From Methanomassiliicoccaceae archaeon UBA472 (GTDB lineage: Archaea > Thermoplasmatota > Thermoplasmata > Methanomassiliicoccales > UBA472): a DNA stretch of 43,543 bases. The position numbers were made by a program, and so were the translations under genes. Positions within the stretch are counted from its first letter, which is position 1. Each line of letters begins with the position of its first letter. The notes under the pieces are model-generated. The model saw only the letters and a program-made list of their open reading frames with translations, ran no database searches and was not told the DNA's origin. The stretch covers positions 1 to 43,543 of the forward strand of contig DAML01000019.1 of assembly GCA_002497075.1 (NCBI GenBank). The letters are read 5' to 3'. Positions 15,884 to 22,777 of this stretch are shown one piece after another.

Positions 15884-16516
15884 TCATTTCTTGACCGACC
15901 AGGCCATCCGGTCGCCATCGGTCCACAGCCTCTGCACGCTGCGGAAACCGGCCTGCCTGAACAGGGATTCCCATTCCGCGGCCGACCACAGGCGCCTCTT
16001 GCGGCGCAGGCCCGGGGCGATCTCGGCCTCGACGCTCTCCATGATCACTCCGGCGCCGTTCCTCTCCAGCCGGCGGTGCATTGATTCCACGACCTCCACG
16101 CGCCTCTTCTCCGGCAGATCGCCCAACGCATCAAGGGCCAGGACCATCCGGGCGGATATCTCAGGGAAGTTCTCTCCCAGGTCCAGGCGGGCGGCGTCCA
16201 CGAATCCCAGGCGCACCCTGGTGCGCATCTTGTCGAAGCAACGGAAGCCGCTATCCTCGTCCGGCGAGAGCAACGTGAACCGGCAGAGGTCTTCGTTCTC
16301 CTCTATCAGAGGCATGACGGTCCGCAGGTTGCAGCGCAGGTCGACCACCCTTGCACCGGGCGTCAGGCAGGACCTGCCTATCCTCTGGATCTCCTGGGAA
16401 AGGCCGTAGTAGCCCGCCTCGCCCTCTTTGAAGGCAGCGTCAACAGGCGCCGCCAGAGCGTTGGTGTGCAAGGCATCTGCCGTGAACGGCAGGTCTTCGG
16501 ACTTTGCTTCGGCCAT
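15884..16516 (-). CDS. SAM-methyltransferase-like protein with degenerate motif I
   Basis: A 210-residue protein with a class I methyltransferase outline resembling the CmoA/UbiE group: ARVVDLRCNLRTVMPLI at the motif I position, FVDAARLDLGENFPEISARMVLALDALGDL at motifs III-IV, and LWSAAEWESLFRQAGFRSVQRLW, the usual C-terminal end. The normally glycine-rich motif (LGCGTG) reads LRCNLRT, so SAM binding may be weak, altered or lost. A strong AAGGAGG ribosome site precedes ATG 16516. It is divergent from the flavin reductase gene, sharing a palindromic region. Substrate unknown. Confidence 0.7.
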   Translation of the reverse strand: MAEAKSEDLPFTADALHTNALAAPVDAAFKEGEAGYYGLSQEIQRIGRSCLTPGARVVDLRCNLRTVMPLIEENEDLCRFTLLSPDEDSGFRCFDKMRTRVRLGFVDAARLDLGENFPEISARMVLALDALGDLPEKRRVEVVESMHRRLERNGAGVIMESVEAEIAPGLRRKRRLWSAAEWESLFRQAGFRSVQRLWTDGDRMAWSVKK

Positions 16517-16550
16517 TTCCTTTCCTCCTTGTTCTTAAGCACTGTTACCG

Positions 16551-16585
16551 TGCTATGTCATGTCATAGCATGGAAGTATATATGC
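16551..16585. promoter_or_regulatory. Palindromic operator plus TATA box between divergent genes
   Basis: TGCTATGTCATGTCATAGCA (16551-16570) is a 20-bp palindrome with nine of ten pairs matching. It lies immediately upstream of a TATA-like AGTATATATGC (16575-16585) that would drive the plus-strand flavin reductase gene. The site would cover the BRE region, so a bound protein could block or recruit the basal factors. It also lies about 35 bp upstream of the minus-strand methyltransferase-like gene. Confidence 0.5.
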
Positions 16586-16662
16586 GTTTTGCAGTCCGAG
16601 CCGGAAACGAGAAATTCCGCGCCACCTTGATATCCCTCTGAAACAATGTCCAGGTGATGGAG

Positions 16663-17229
16663 ATGTCGAAGATGACGCTGGGCAGGACGCTGCCCATGAT
16701 GGGATTGCCGGTGGTGGTCGTGGGGGCGAAGGTACAGGGCAAGGCCAACTTCTGCACGGTCGCCTGGGCTACCATGATCGACGACGAGCCGCCGAAGATG
16801 GCGGTGGTGATGGGCAAGGACCGCCGTACCAAGGATGGCATACTGGAGAACAAGACGTTCAGCATCAACCTGCCTGGGGCGGAGCAGGCGGCCGCAGCTG
16901 ACCATTGCGGGCTGGTGTCCGGTCACAAGGAGGACAAGTCCGGCGTGTTCGACGTATTCTTCGGGAAGACGCTCACCGCGCCCATGGCCAGGGAGTGCCC
17001 GGTGAACGTCGAGCTCACTCTGGACGACATCATAGAGCGGGAGGGCACCGACATCGTCATCGGGGAGGTGGAGGAGGTGTACGTGGACGAGAGCAGGATG
17101 ACCAACGGGGTCCCGGACATTGACAAGCTCCAGCTGCTGATGTACCTCAGCTCCGGCGCGCTCTACTTCACCAAGGGAAGGACCGTGGCCGAGGCCTTCA
17201 AGGTCGGAAAGGACTTCCGACCGAAGTGA
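16663..17229 (+). CDS. Flavin reductase-like FMN-binding protein (flavoredoxin family)
   Basis: A 188-residue split-barrel flavoprotein. It shows the family pattern MGLPVVVVGAKVQGKANFCT, then PPKMAVVMGKDRRTKDGILE and FSINLPGAEQ, and GEVEEVYVDES. Such proteins bind FMN and transfer electrons between ferredoxin, NAD(P)H and various acceptors; the archaeal members are mostly uncharacterised. CCAGGTG gives a ribosome site for ATG 16663; ATG 16657 and GTG 16654 are alternatives. It is convergent with the DUF2148 gene, the two stop codons being adjacent with no spacer. The upstream palindrome suggests regulation. Confidence 0.88.
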   Translation: MSKMTLGRTLPMMGLPVVVVGAKVQGKANFCTVAWATMIDDEPPKMAVVMGKDRRTKDGILENKTFSINLPGAEQAAAADHCGLVSGHKEDKSGVFDVFFGKTLTAPMARECPVNVELTLDDIIEREGTDIVIGEVEEVYVDESRMTNGVPDIDKLQLLMYLSSGALYFTKGRTVAEAFKVGKDFRPK

Positions 17230-17760
17230 TCACTTCCCCCGGTCGAAGAAGATGTTCTTGCCGGTGGCCGACAGCGGTATGCCGTGGCAGATGTTGGAAC
17301 GGGAGTAGCCGAGGCGTATCGCCGACACCCCGATGCGGTACATTATGCGGTTGTCCACGTTGTGATCGGAAGCTACTTTGGCCGCGGAACCTAGGGCTAT
17401 GCCCATGTCCAACAGCCGCAGGGCGCAGTTCGGTCCCTGGAAATCCTTGCTTGCCGACAGCAGGTTGAACTCCGCGCATCCCGAGACGCCGCAGGCGCCG
17501 CAATCCAAACCCACGCCGAGGTGCGGCAGCAGCCCGATGAGGACGACGGCATCCGAGTCCAGAACGTTCTGGCCGTCCCTCTGGTAACCGGGAATGCCTC
17601 TCTCCTTGCCGACCGCGATAAGGTCCTCGCCAAGCTTCACTCTCTGCTCGTCAATGAGCAGCGCTGTCTCGATGAAATCCTTGCCCATGGCCTTGGGTGC
17701 GGTCCGGGCCGCCAGTTCCATCAGACGGCCAACCATGATCACGGCCTCTTTGTTGCTCAT
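17230..17760 (-). CDS. DUF2148 ferredoxin-domain protein
   Basis: A 176-residue protein of the DUF2148 family. It begins with the characteristic EAVIMVGRLMELAARTAPKA helix and has a cysteine cluster, LDCGACGVSGC with a further Cys in GPNCALRLLD. Four to five cysteines suggest an Fe-S cluster, but no function is established for the family. ATG 17760 gives the usual family length. An upstream in-frame GTG at 17799 has a good AGAGGG ribosome site and would add 13 residues, so the start is open. Its stop is directly adjacent to that of the flavin reductase gene. Confidence 0.85.
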   Translation of the reverse strand: MSNKEAVIMVGRLMELAARTAPKAMGKDFIETALLIDEQRVKLGEDLIAVGKERGIPGYQRDGQNVLDSDAVVLIGLLPHLGVGLDCGACGVSGCAEFNLLSASKDFQGPNCALRLLDMGIALGSAAKVASDHNVDNRIMYRIGVSAIRLGYSRSNICHGIPLSATGKNIFFDRGK

Positions 17761-17877
17761 GCGGCAGTGATTGTTGGAACGGCCATATGACCCTTTCACT
17801 CCGTCCCTCTTCCTTAGACGAATTGACAGTGCTTAGCTTTATTAGGCGAGCAAATAGTTCTTATCTTGGTGATAAAA

Positions 17878-18282
17878 ATGGTCAAGATGCCGACCGAGGT
17901 AAAGGAAGCGCTGCTCAAGCAGAAGCCCATTCCGATCGCCACCGCCACCAAGGACGGGACGCCGAACGTGATCTTCATCGGGCTGATGAAGATACTGGAC
18001 GACGAGACCCTGCTGCTGGCCGACAACTTCTTCCTGAAGACCGCCGCCAATCTCTCGGAGAACCCGCGAATATCGGTGCTGTGCTACGATACCGATACCA
18101 AGAAGTCCTACCAGATCAAGGGCTCCGCCAAGGTCTACAAGGCCGGTCCGCAGTTCGACGAGATGCGCAAATGGGTGCACGGGGTGAACCCCAAGCTTCC
18201 CGCCAAGGCCGCGGTGGTGGTCAAGGTGGAAGCGGTGTACGACGCCATGTGGGGCCCTTCCGCCGGAAAACTGATAGTCTGA
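17878..18282 (+). CDS. Pyridoxamine 5'-phosphate oxidase-like FMN-binding protein
   Basis: A 134-residue split-barrel protein: ALLKQKPIPIATATKDGTPNVIFIG, then LLLADNFFLKTAANLSENPRISVL and SYQIKGSAKVY, which match the PNPOx-like FMN-binding domain. It is too short to be a biosynthetic PdxH. Related small proteins bind FMN, F420 or heme; which cofactor applies is not clear. ATG 17878 has a GGTGAT ribosome site with 4-nt spacing. A TATA-like GCTTTATTAGG (about 17836-17846) precedes it and may be shared with the divergent DUF2148 gene. Confidence 0.85.
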   Translation: MVKMPTEVKEALLKQKPIPIATATKDGTPNVIFIGLMKILDDETLLLADNFFLKTAANLSENPRISVLCYDTDTKKSYQIKGSAKVYKAGPQFDEMRKWVHGVNPKLPAKAAVVVKVEAVYDAMWGPSAGKLIV

Positions 18283-18321
18283 GCTGACCATCCAGGTCAA
18301 TTCGGTCAAGGTGAGGGCGAA

Positions 18322-18870
18322 ATGGATAGAGCAGAGGCGCTGGAGCTGGTCAATGGTCACGTGTGCAAGGAGAGCAACATCAAGCACATGGTGGCCGTCG
18401 GCGCGGTGATGAGGCAGGCCGCGTTACGTTTAAACCAGGACCAGGAGCAGTGGGAGGTCACCGGGATACTGCACGACCTGGACTTCGAGGAGTGCCACGG
18501 CATGCAGGACCACGCCCTGATCGCCCGGGACATTCTGCAAGGCAAGGTGCCGGACGAGATGGTTCAGGCGATACTCGCTCACAATCACGAGGCGACCGGG
18601 GTCCCGGTGGACAACCAGTTCAAGAGGGCCCTTCTGGCCGCGGACGCCGTTTCCGGCCTGGTCATCGCCTGCGCCCTGGTCCTTCCGTCAAAGAAGCTGG
18701 TCGACGTCAAGGTCAGCTCCATCGCCAAGAAGTTCAGCAACAAGGACTTCGCCCGCGGCGTGGACCGGGACCGGATCATGGTCTGCGAGGAATTGGGGAT
18801 ACCGAGGGACGAGTTCCTGTCGGTGGCGCTGGAAGGAATGCGTCTGCGGGCGGACGAGCTAGGCCTCTAG
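18322..18870 (+). CDS. HD-superfamily hydrolase
   Basis: A 182-residue HD-domain protein with metal-binding residues in NIKHMVAV, ILHDLDFEECHGMQDHALIA and AHNHEATG. This matches the family of small predicted HD hydrolases found in archaea and bacteria (COG2316-like). Phosphohydrolase activity on a nucleotide is the likely chemistry, but the substrate is unknown. ATG 18322 is preceded by GGTGAGGGCGA. It lies 39 bp after the FMN-binding protein gene on the same strand and may share its transcript. It ends in TAG. Confidence 0.87.
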   Translation: MDRAEALELVNGHVCKESNIKHMVAVGAVMRQAALRLNQDQEQWEVTGILHDLDFEECHGMQDHALIARDILQGKVPDEMVQAILAHNHEATGVPVDNQFKRALLAADAVSGLVIACALVLPSKKLVDVKVSSIAKKFSNKDFARGVDRDRIMVCEELGIPRDEFLSVALEGMRLRADELGL

Positions 18871-18906
18871 ACATCGTTATTCTTTTATCGCCGCGGCGCC
18901 TCACCG

Positions 18907-19737
18907 GTGCCGGACGGTCTTGATTTGAAATTCGGTTTCATTGGCATGGGTAACATGGGCTCGTCGCTCGCCGCGGGACTGCTGGAAAGCGGAGCGATAA
19001 CTCCTGAAAGCACCATGGTCGCCAACCGCAGCCCGGGCAAGGCGCAATCGTTCGCCAAACGATACCCGGGCGTCACCGTGGCCGAGGACAATCGGGATGT
19101 CGCTGAGAGATGTGATACGCTCTTCGTGGCCGTACGCACCGACCAGTTGTTGGACGTGCTGAAGAGGATATCATCAGCAAGCAAAGACGTGCACGTCGTG
19201 GTGGTCAACGGGGCGTTGCCTCTATCCCGCCTGGAAGAGGTGTGCAGGCGCCCGGTTAGCAAGCTGATCCCCTCGGTGACCATGGAGCGCGGCCGCGGCG
19301 TGGCGCTCATCGCTCACGGTCCATCCGTGACGGAGTTGCGAGCGGGTTCTTTGGAGAAGGCCCTCGGCCGCGTCTCGAGGGTGATGGTGGTCCCGGAGGA
19401 CCGCATGGACGTGGCCACGGACCTCACCAGCTGCGGACCCGCCCTGATCGCCGAGATGATGCATCAGTTCGCTGAAGCGGGCGTGCGCCACGGGATCGAC
19501 CGGAAGGACGCCTGGGAGATGGTCCTGGAGACCATGCAGGGGGCGGCGCTGGCGTTGGCGTCCGGAGAGTCGGTGGCCTCGCTCAAGGAGAAGGTGGCGA
19601 CCAAGGGGGGCATAACCGAACAGGGGCTGCTGGTGCTGGAGGCCGAACTGCCGGCGGTGTTCGATCTGGTCATGGAAAGGACCATGGCCAAGCACGCCGA
19701 GGTCAGGAAGCGTGTGCTGAAAGACATCGATCCCTGA
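18907..19737 (+). CDS. Pyrroline-5-carboxylate reductase-like protein (ProC family)
   Basis: A 276-residue protein with an N-terminal Rossmann domain (FGFIGMGNMGSSLAAGLLESG, followed by ANRSPGKAQ) and a C-terminal helical dimerisation domain. The ProC signature region is recognisable: TSCGPALIAEMMHQFAEAGVRHGI and VATKGGITEQGLLVLE. In ProC this region binds P5C. The usual MPNTP motif reads IPSVT, so it may be a relative acting on another imine rather than true ProC. The start is GTG 18907 with a TATA-like TTCTTTTATCGCC just upstream, which implies a leaderless mRNA. An in-frame TTG six codons later is possible. Confidence 0.8.
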   Translation: MPDGLDLKFGFIGMGNMGSSLAAGLLESGAITPESTMVANRSPGKAQSFAKRYPGVTVAEDNRDVAERCDTLFVAVRTDQLLDVLKRISSASKDVHVVVVNGALPLSRLEEVCRRPVSKLIPSVTMERGRGVALIAHGPSVTELRAGSLEKALGRVSRVMVVPEDRMDVATDLTSCGPALIAEMMHQFAEAGVRHGIDRKDAWEMVLETMQGAALALASGESVASLKEKVATKGGITEQGLLVLEAELPAVFDLVMERTMAKHAEVRKRVLKDIDP

Positions 19738-19743
19738 CCAAGC

Positions 19744-21120
19744 TCAGGGGGCGGCGCTCTTCAGCCTTCCCAGCAGATCTTTCACCTGGTCCAGGGTCCA
19801 CGGCGTGAGAACGCTCAGGGTCATGGGGTCCACCTCGCTTAGGTTGTTGAACACCTTCCGCCGGTTGCGTCCCTGGGCCACGTCGACCTGCAGGGACTTT
19901 ATCCGAATGGTCTGGCCAAGCTTCCAGTTGACTATCTCCCGGTACTCTATGCTCTCCAGGGGCTTGTAGCTCTTCCCGAACACGCCCTTCTCCTGCACGA
20001 ATATAAGTCGCTGATCGGTGGCGATTAGCACCCCGCTGATGTTGAAGGTGCCGTGCTCGCCCTCTTCCGGATCATAACTGTCCCGCTCCAACCCCGCCCT
20101 CCAGGCCTGCACCGCCCGTTCGTTCGGACGCAGCATGGCCGCTGAGGCGACCTGGGGCATGAGCATCACGACGCCCGGCGGGGCTCCCATCGGCTGCGGC
20201 CCGTAGGGCTGCGGTCCCGCCGGAGGCGCGGGCTGGTAAGGCTGTTGCGGATAGGGTTGTTGATACGGCTGCTGGTACTGCGGCTGTGGCGCCGGGTACG
20301 GGGGCGCGCCCGATGACGGTTGAGGCGCTGGCGGGTAAGGTCGGTATGTGGCGGGCACCGGCTGCTGCTGGGGTGCAGACCGATATGGTTGCGCGGGCGG
20401 CGGCGCCTGGGGCTGCTGGCCTGCCCAGGGGCCGGGCTGGGGCTGCGCCGGAGGTGCCGCCTGGGGCGCGGGCTGATAGGGCTGCTGCACAGGTTGCGCT
20501 TGGGGGGCCGGAGGCGCCGGCGGCGGTGAATATGGCTGGTATGGCTGCTGCGGCTGCGGAGCAGGCATGGGGGTCGCTTGGACCGGAGAAACGGGAGTAG
20601 GGGGAAGTTGGATCTCGGCCTTGGGTGCCTTGGGCGGCACGTAGACCTGGTACTGCCCGATCTGGCTATTTCCTGAGGGGGTCATCTCGTTGCTGGATCG
20701 CTGGTAGGGTATCATCTGCGGGAGCGGTTGCGCCTGCGGAGGGTACGGTTGCTGATATTGGGGTGGTGCCACGGGCCGCGTCGGTTGATAGGGCTGCTGA
20801 TAAGGTTGTTGATACGGCTGCTGGTACTGCGGCTGGGGCGCGTAAACGGGAGGCCCCTGCGCCTGTGGCGCCCGGTCCATCGGCATCTGTTCCGCCGGAG
20901 GGACCGGCGGTGCCTGCTGCGGTCGAGGTTGTGGAACGGGAGGCACCGGCGGCGTTTGCTGTATTGGAGGCTCCGCCGGCTGGGGCGAAGCGGCCACCGG
21001 CTGCGGCGGGCTGGGGGACTGGGGAACGCTGTCGTCAATGAATCTGGCCTTGGGTGAGCCGCATTCCATGCAGAACTTGTCTTCAGGCGAGGGATGGTTT
21101 CCGCAGTTGGGGCAGAGCAT
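19744..21120 (-). CDS. Zinc-ribbon, Pro/Gln/Tyr-rich low-complexity, PH-like domain protein
   Basis: A 458-residue protein in three parts. A zinc ribbon lies at residues 3-20 (C3, C6, C17, C20). Residues ~30-315 are a low-complexity stretch of Pro, Gln, Ala and Tyr with short tandem units of the QQPYQQPYQ type. A folded C-terminal domain of about 130 residues (from LRPNERAVQAWRAGL, with GVLIATDQRLIFVQEKGVFG and IEYREIVNWKLG) looks like a bacterial-type PH domain. No signal peptide or membrane helix, so it is probably cytoplasmic, perhaps at the membrane surface. I see no enzyme motif. The zinc ribbon recurs at the C-terminus of the lipoprotein at 38885. ATG 21120 was preferred to TTG 21123. 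Confidence 0.8.
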   Translation of the reverse strand: MLCPNCGNHPSPEDKFCMECGSPKARFIDDSVPQSPSPPQPVAASPQPAEPPIQQTPPVPPVPQPRPQQAPPVPPAEQMPMDRAPQAQGPPVYAPQPQYQQPYQQPYQQPYQPTRPVAPPQYQQPYPPQAQPLPQMIPYQRSSNEMTPSGNSQIGQYQVYVPPKAPKAEIQLPPTPVSPVQATPMPAPQPQQPYQPYSPPPAPPAPQAQPVQQPYQPAPQAAPPAQPQPGPWAGQQPQAPPPAQPYRSAPQQQPVPATYRPYPPAPQPSSGAPPYPAPQPQYQQPYQQPYPQQPYQPAPPAGPQPYGPQPMGAPPGVVMLMPQVASAAMLRPNERAVQAWRAGLERDSYDPEEGEHGTFNISGVLIATDQRLIFVQEKGVFGKSYKPLESIEYREIVNWKLGQTIRIKSLQVDVAQGRNRRKVFNNLSEVDPMTLSVLTPWTLDQVKDLLGRLKSAAP

Positions 21121-21140
21121 CAAGGTATGAATGGAGGAGG

Positions 21141-21152
21141 ACGATTAATCGT
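21141..21152. promoter_or_regulatory. 12-bp palindrome at the promoter of the zinc-ribbon gene
   Basis: ACGATTAATCGT is a perfect 12-bp palindrome centred about 26 bp upstream of ATG 21120. It may be the TATA region of a leaderless transcript, an operator, or both. It lies just inside the short gap after the SagB-type gene. Confidence 0.35.
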
Positions 21153-21157
21153 TTGCG

Positions 21158-21886
21158 CTATTCTTTCGGGCGCCCCACCACGCTCATGTAGAGCACGCTC
21201 TCCTCCTCTCCGTCCGCACCAAGCAGCTCGTTGACCTCGTCGTCGAACGTGGCGGCGATCTGGCAGCTTCCCAGGCCCAACGATACCGCGGCCAGGGCCA
21301 GGTTCTGCGCCATGTGCCCGGCGTCCAGGTACACGTAGCGGTAGGCCCTTTCCCCGTACTTCCAGCGGCTGCGCTCGAATATGGCCGTCCAGAAGAGGAC
21401 CACCGGGGCCGATGCGCAGATACCCTGGTCCAAGGCGGCCCGGGCCACCTCTTCTCCGAGGTTCCCTTTCCTGAACTGCTCCAAGGCGTGGTGCCTGACC
21501 GAGTAATGGTATATGCCGGGGATCACACCCGTCACGCCATTCGCGGCGACGTAGGTCTCCACCGGATACAACGCTCCGGCGGAAGGGGCGGTGCGGAACT
21601 CGTACCCCTTCTCCCTTCTGGTGATGCCGTCGCAGGCCCAGAGCAGGTAGGACAGTTCCTCCAATGATACGGGTTCCTCGGAAAATCGGCGCACGCTTCG
21701 TCGCGTCCTCAGCGCATCATCCAAAGTTGCCGCTTGGCGTTCTGGCCCCGGAAGCGCGATCCTCGGCCGGTCCGGGTACTCCCTGTAGGTCTCCGGCTTC
21801 CGTTCCCAGTCCATGTAGCGGCCGACCAGGCGGTCCCGGCGATGCTTTGTATCCCTCTGAAAGACACGTCCCGGCTCATCGCTCAT
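21158..21886 (-). CDS. SagB-type nitroreductase-family oxidoreductase
   Basis: A 242-residue flavoprotein. FMN-binding and core motifs are TRRSVRRFSEEPVSLEELSYLLWA, TAPSAGALYPVETYV, YRYVYLDAGHMAQNLALAA and LGLGSCQIAATFDDEVNELLG. These match the SagB/thiazole-oxidase branch, whose known members oxidise azolines in peptide toxins. Many stand-alone archaeal members exist without a cyclodehydratase, and none is visible here, so a peptide-modifying role cannot be inferred. It starts at ATG 21886, 39 bp after the hemerythrin-rubredoxin gene on the same strand, possibly an operon. It ends in TAG. Confidence 0.88.
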   Translation of the reverse strand: MSDEPGRVFQRDTKHRRDRLVGRYMDWERKPETYREYPDRPRIALPGPERQAATLDDALRTRRSVRRFSEEPVSLEELSYLLWACDGITRREKGYEFRTAPSAGALYPVETYVAANGVTGVIPGIYHYSVRHHALEQFRKGNLGEEVARAALDQGICASAPVVLFWTAIFERSRWKYGERAYRYVYLDAGHMAQNLALAAVSLGLGSCQIAATFDDEVNELLGADGEEESVLYMSVVGRPKE

Positions 21887-21925
21887 GCGGTAATAATGGA
21901 AGGCCTTCGGAGATAACCGTTTCCC

Positions 21926-22645
21926 TCAGAGGTGCTCGAAGGCGTCCTTCCCCGCGCCGCACACGGGGCACACCCAATCGTCGGGAATATCCGCGAAGGC
22001 CGTTCCGGCCGGTATGCCGTTCTCCGGGTCGCCTTCCTTGGGATCGTATATATAGCCGCATACCCGGCAACGCCAGCGGTCCCCCTCCTCGCGGGCCAGA
22101 TGCACTTCCCGGCCTCCCCCCAACCGCTGCACGGTCTTGGCATAGCGCTCGTGCACCATCCGGGAGTCGAATTCCCGAAACTCCTCAAGCATTACCTGGC
22201 GCTCGCCGGCCGAAAGGTATTCCATCACCGGTACGAAGAAGCCCTGGTCCTCCAGCTCGATGTGGGCGTGGTAGAACGCCACCAGGTCCTTCATCAGCAT
22301 GGTCGCCTGGTAAGCGGCGCTGGGACTTCCGTTCGCGTACTCCTCACCCAGGGCGGAGAGCTTGCCGACCATCTCCCGGGCTTTGACATGGTCCATTTCC
22401 AGTTTTACTAGGGCCTGGCGATGTTCCTCGCTCAGTTTCTTGCCCTTCAGGACCTTGAAGAATATGTCCTCCTCCTTCCCATGATGGGTCCGGTCCGCGT
22501 ACGTCCGCATGAAATCCACGGCCTCGGGGATGAATCTCGGGTCGAGCTCGTGTCCGGCGCTCAGCCTGTCCGCCTGCTCCTCCATGACCGCGGCCATGCT
22601 CTCGATCAGGCGATGCTCTATCATCAGGGGTGCGATGGGCAACAT
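21926..22645 (-). CDS. Hemerythrin (HHE) domain fused to rubredoxin
   Basis: A 239-residue protein. Residues 1-165 form an HHE-type hemerythrin four-helix bundle with diiron ligands in LMIEHRLIES, THHGKEEDIFF, KLEMDHVKARE and YHAHIELEDQGFF. Residues ~188-239 form a rubredoxin with CRVCGYIYDP and WVCPVCGAGKDAF (four Cys for one Fe). The pairing suggests electron delivery by rubredoxin to a diiron site that binds O2, NO or peroxide, as in rubrerythrin-like defence of anaerobes. Length fits both domains with a short linker. A TATA-like GTTAATAATATG (22675-22685) lies 30-40 bp upstream of ATG 22645. Confidence 0.93.
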   Translation of the reverse strand: MLPIAPLMIEHRLIESMAAVMEEQADRLSAGHELDPRFIPEAVDFMRTYADRTHHGKEEDIFFKVLKGKKLSEEHRQALVKLEMDHVKAREMVGKLSALGEEYANGSPSAAYQATMLMKDLVAFYHAHIELEDQGFFVPVMEYLSAGERQVMLEEFREFDSRMVHERYAKTVQRLGGGREVHLAREEGDRWRCRVCGYIYDPKEGDPENGIPAGTAFADIPDDWVCPVCGAGKDAFEHL

Positions 22646-22710
22646 ATAGGTCCAGGCAAAATACGCAGCGCCGAGTTAATAATATGTCTGTGAAAAGGGG
22701 ACCGCAAGTA

Positions 22711-22722
22711 TCTGATATCAGA
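22711..22722. promoter_or_regulatory. 12-bp palindrome in the divergent hemerythrin/MFS promoter region
   Basis: TCTGATATCAGA is a perfect 12-bp palindrome between the TATA-like box of the minus-strand hemerythrin-rubredoxin gene (22675-22685) and the plus-strand MFS gene (ATG 22778, possible TATA CCGTTAAATGAC near 22742). Its position suits a regulator acting on one or both. Confidence 0.4.
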
Positions 22723-22777
22723 ACCTTATTCGGCGTTCAGGCCGTTAAATGACGTTCGAAAAGAGGGAGGTGAGAGG

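Noticed and set aside
21158..21886. SagB-type gene as part of an azole-modified peptide cluster
   Set aside because: No YcaO, precursor peptide or E1-like gene is nearby; the neighbours are hemerythrin-rubredoxin and a zinc-ribbon protein.
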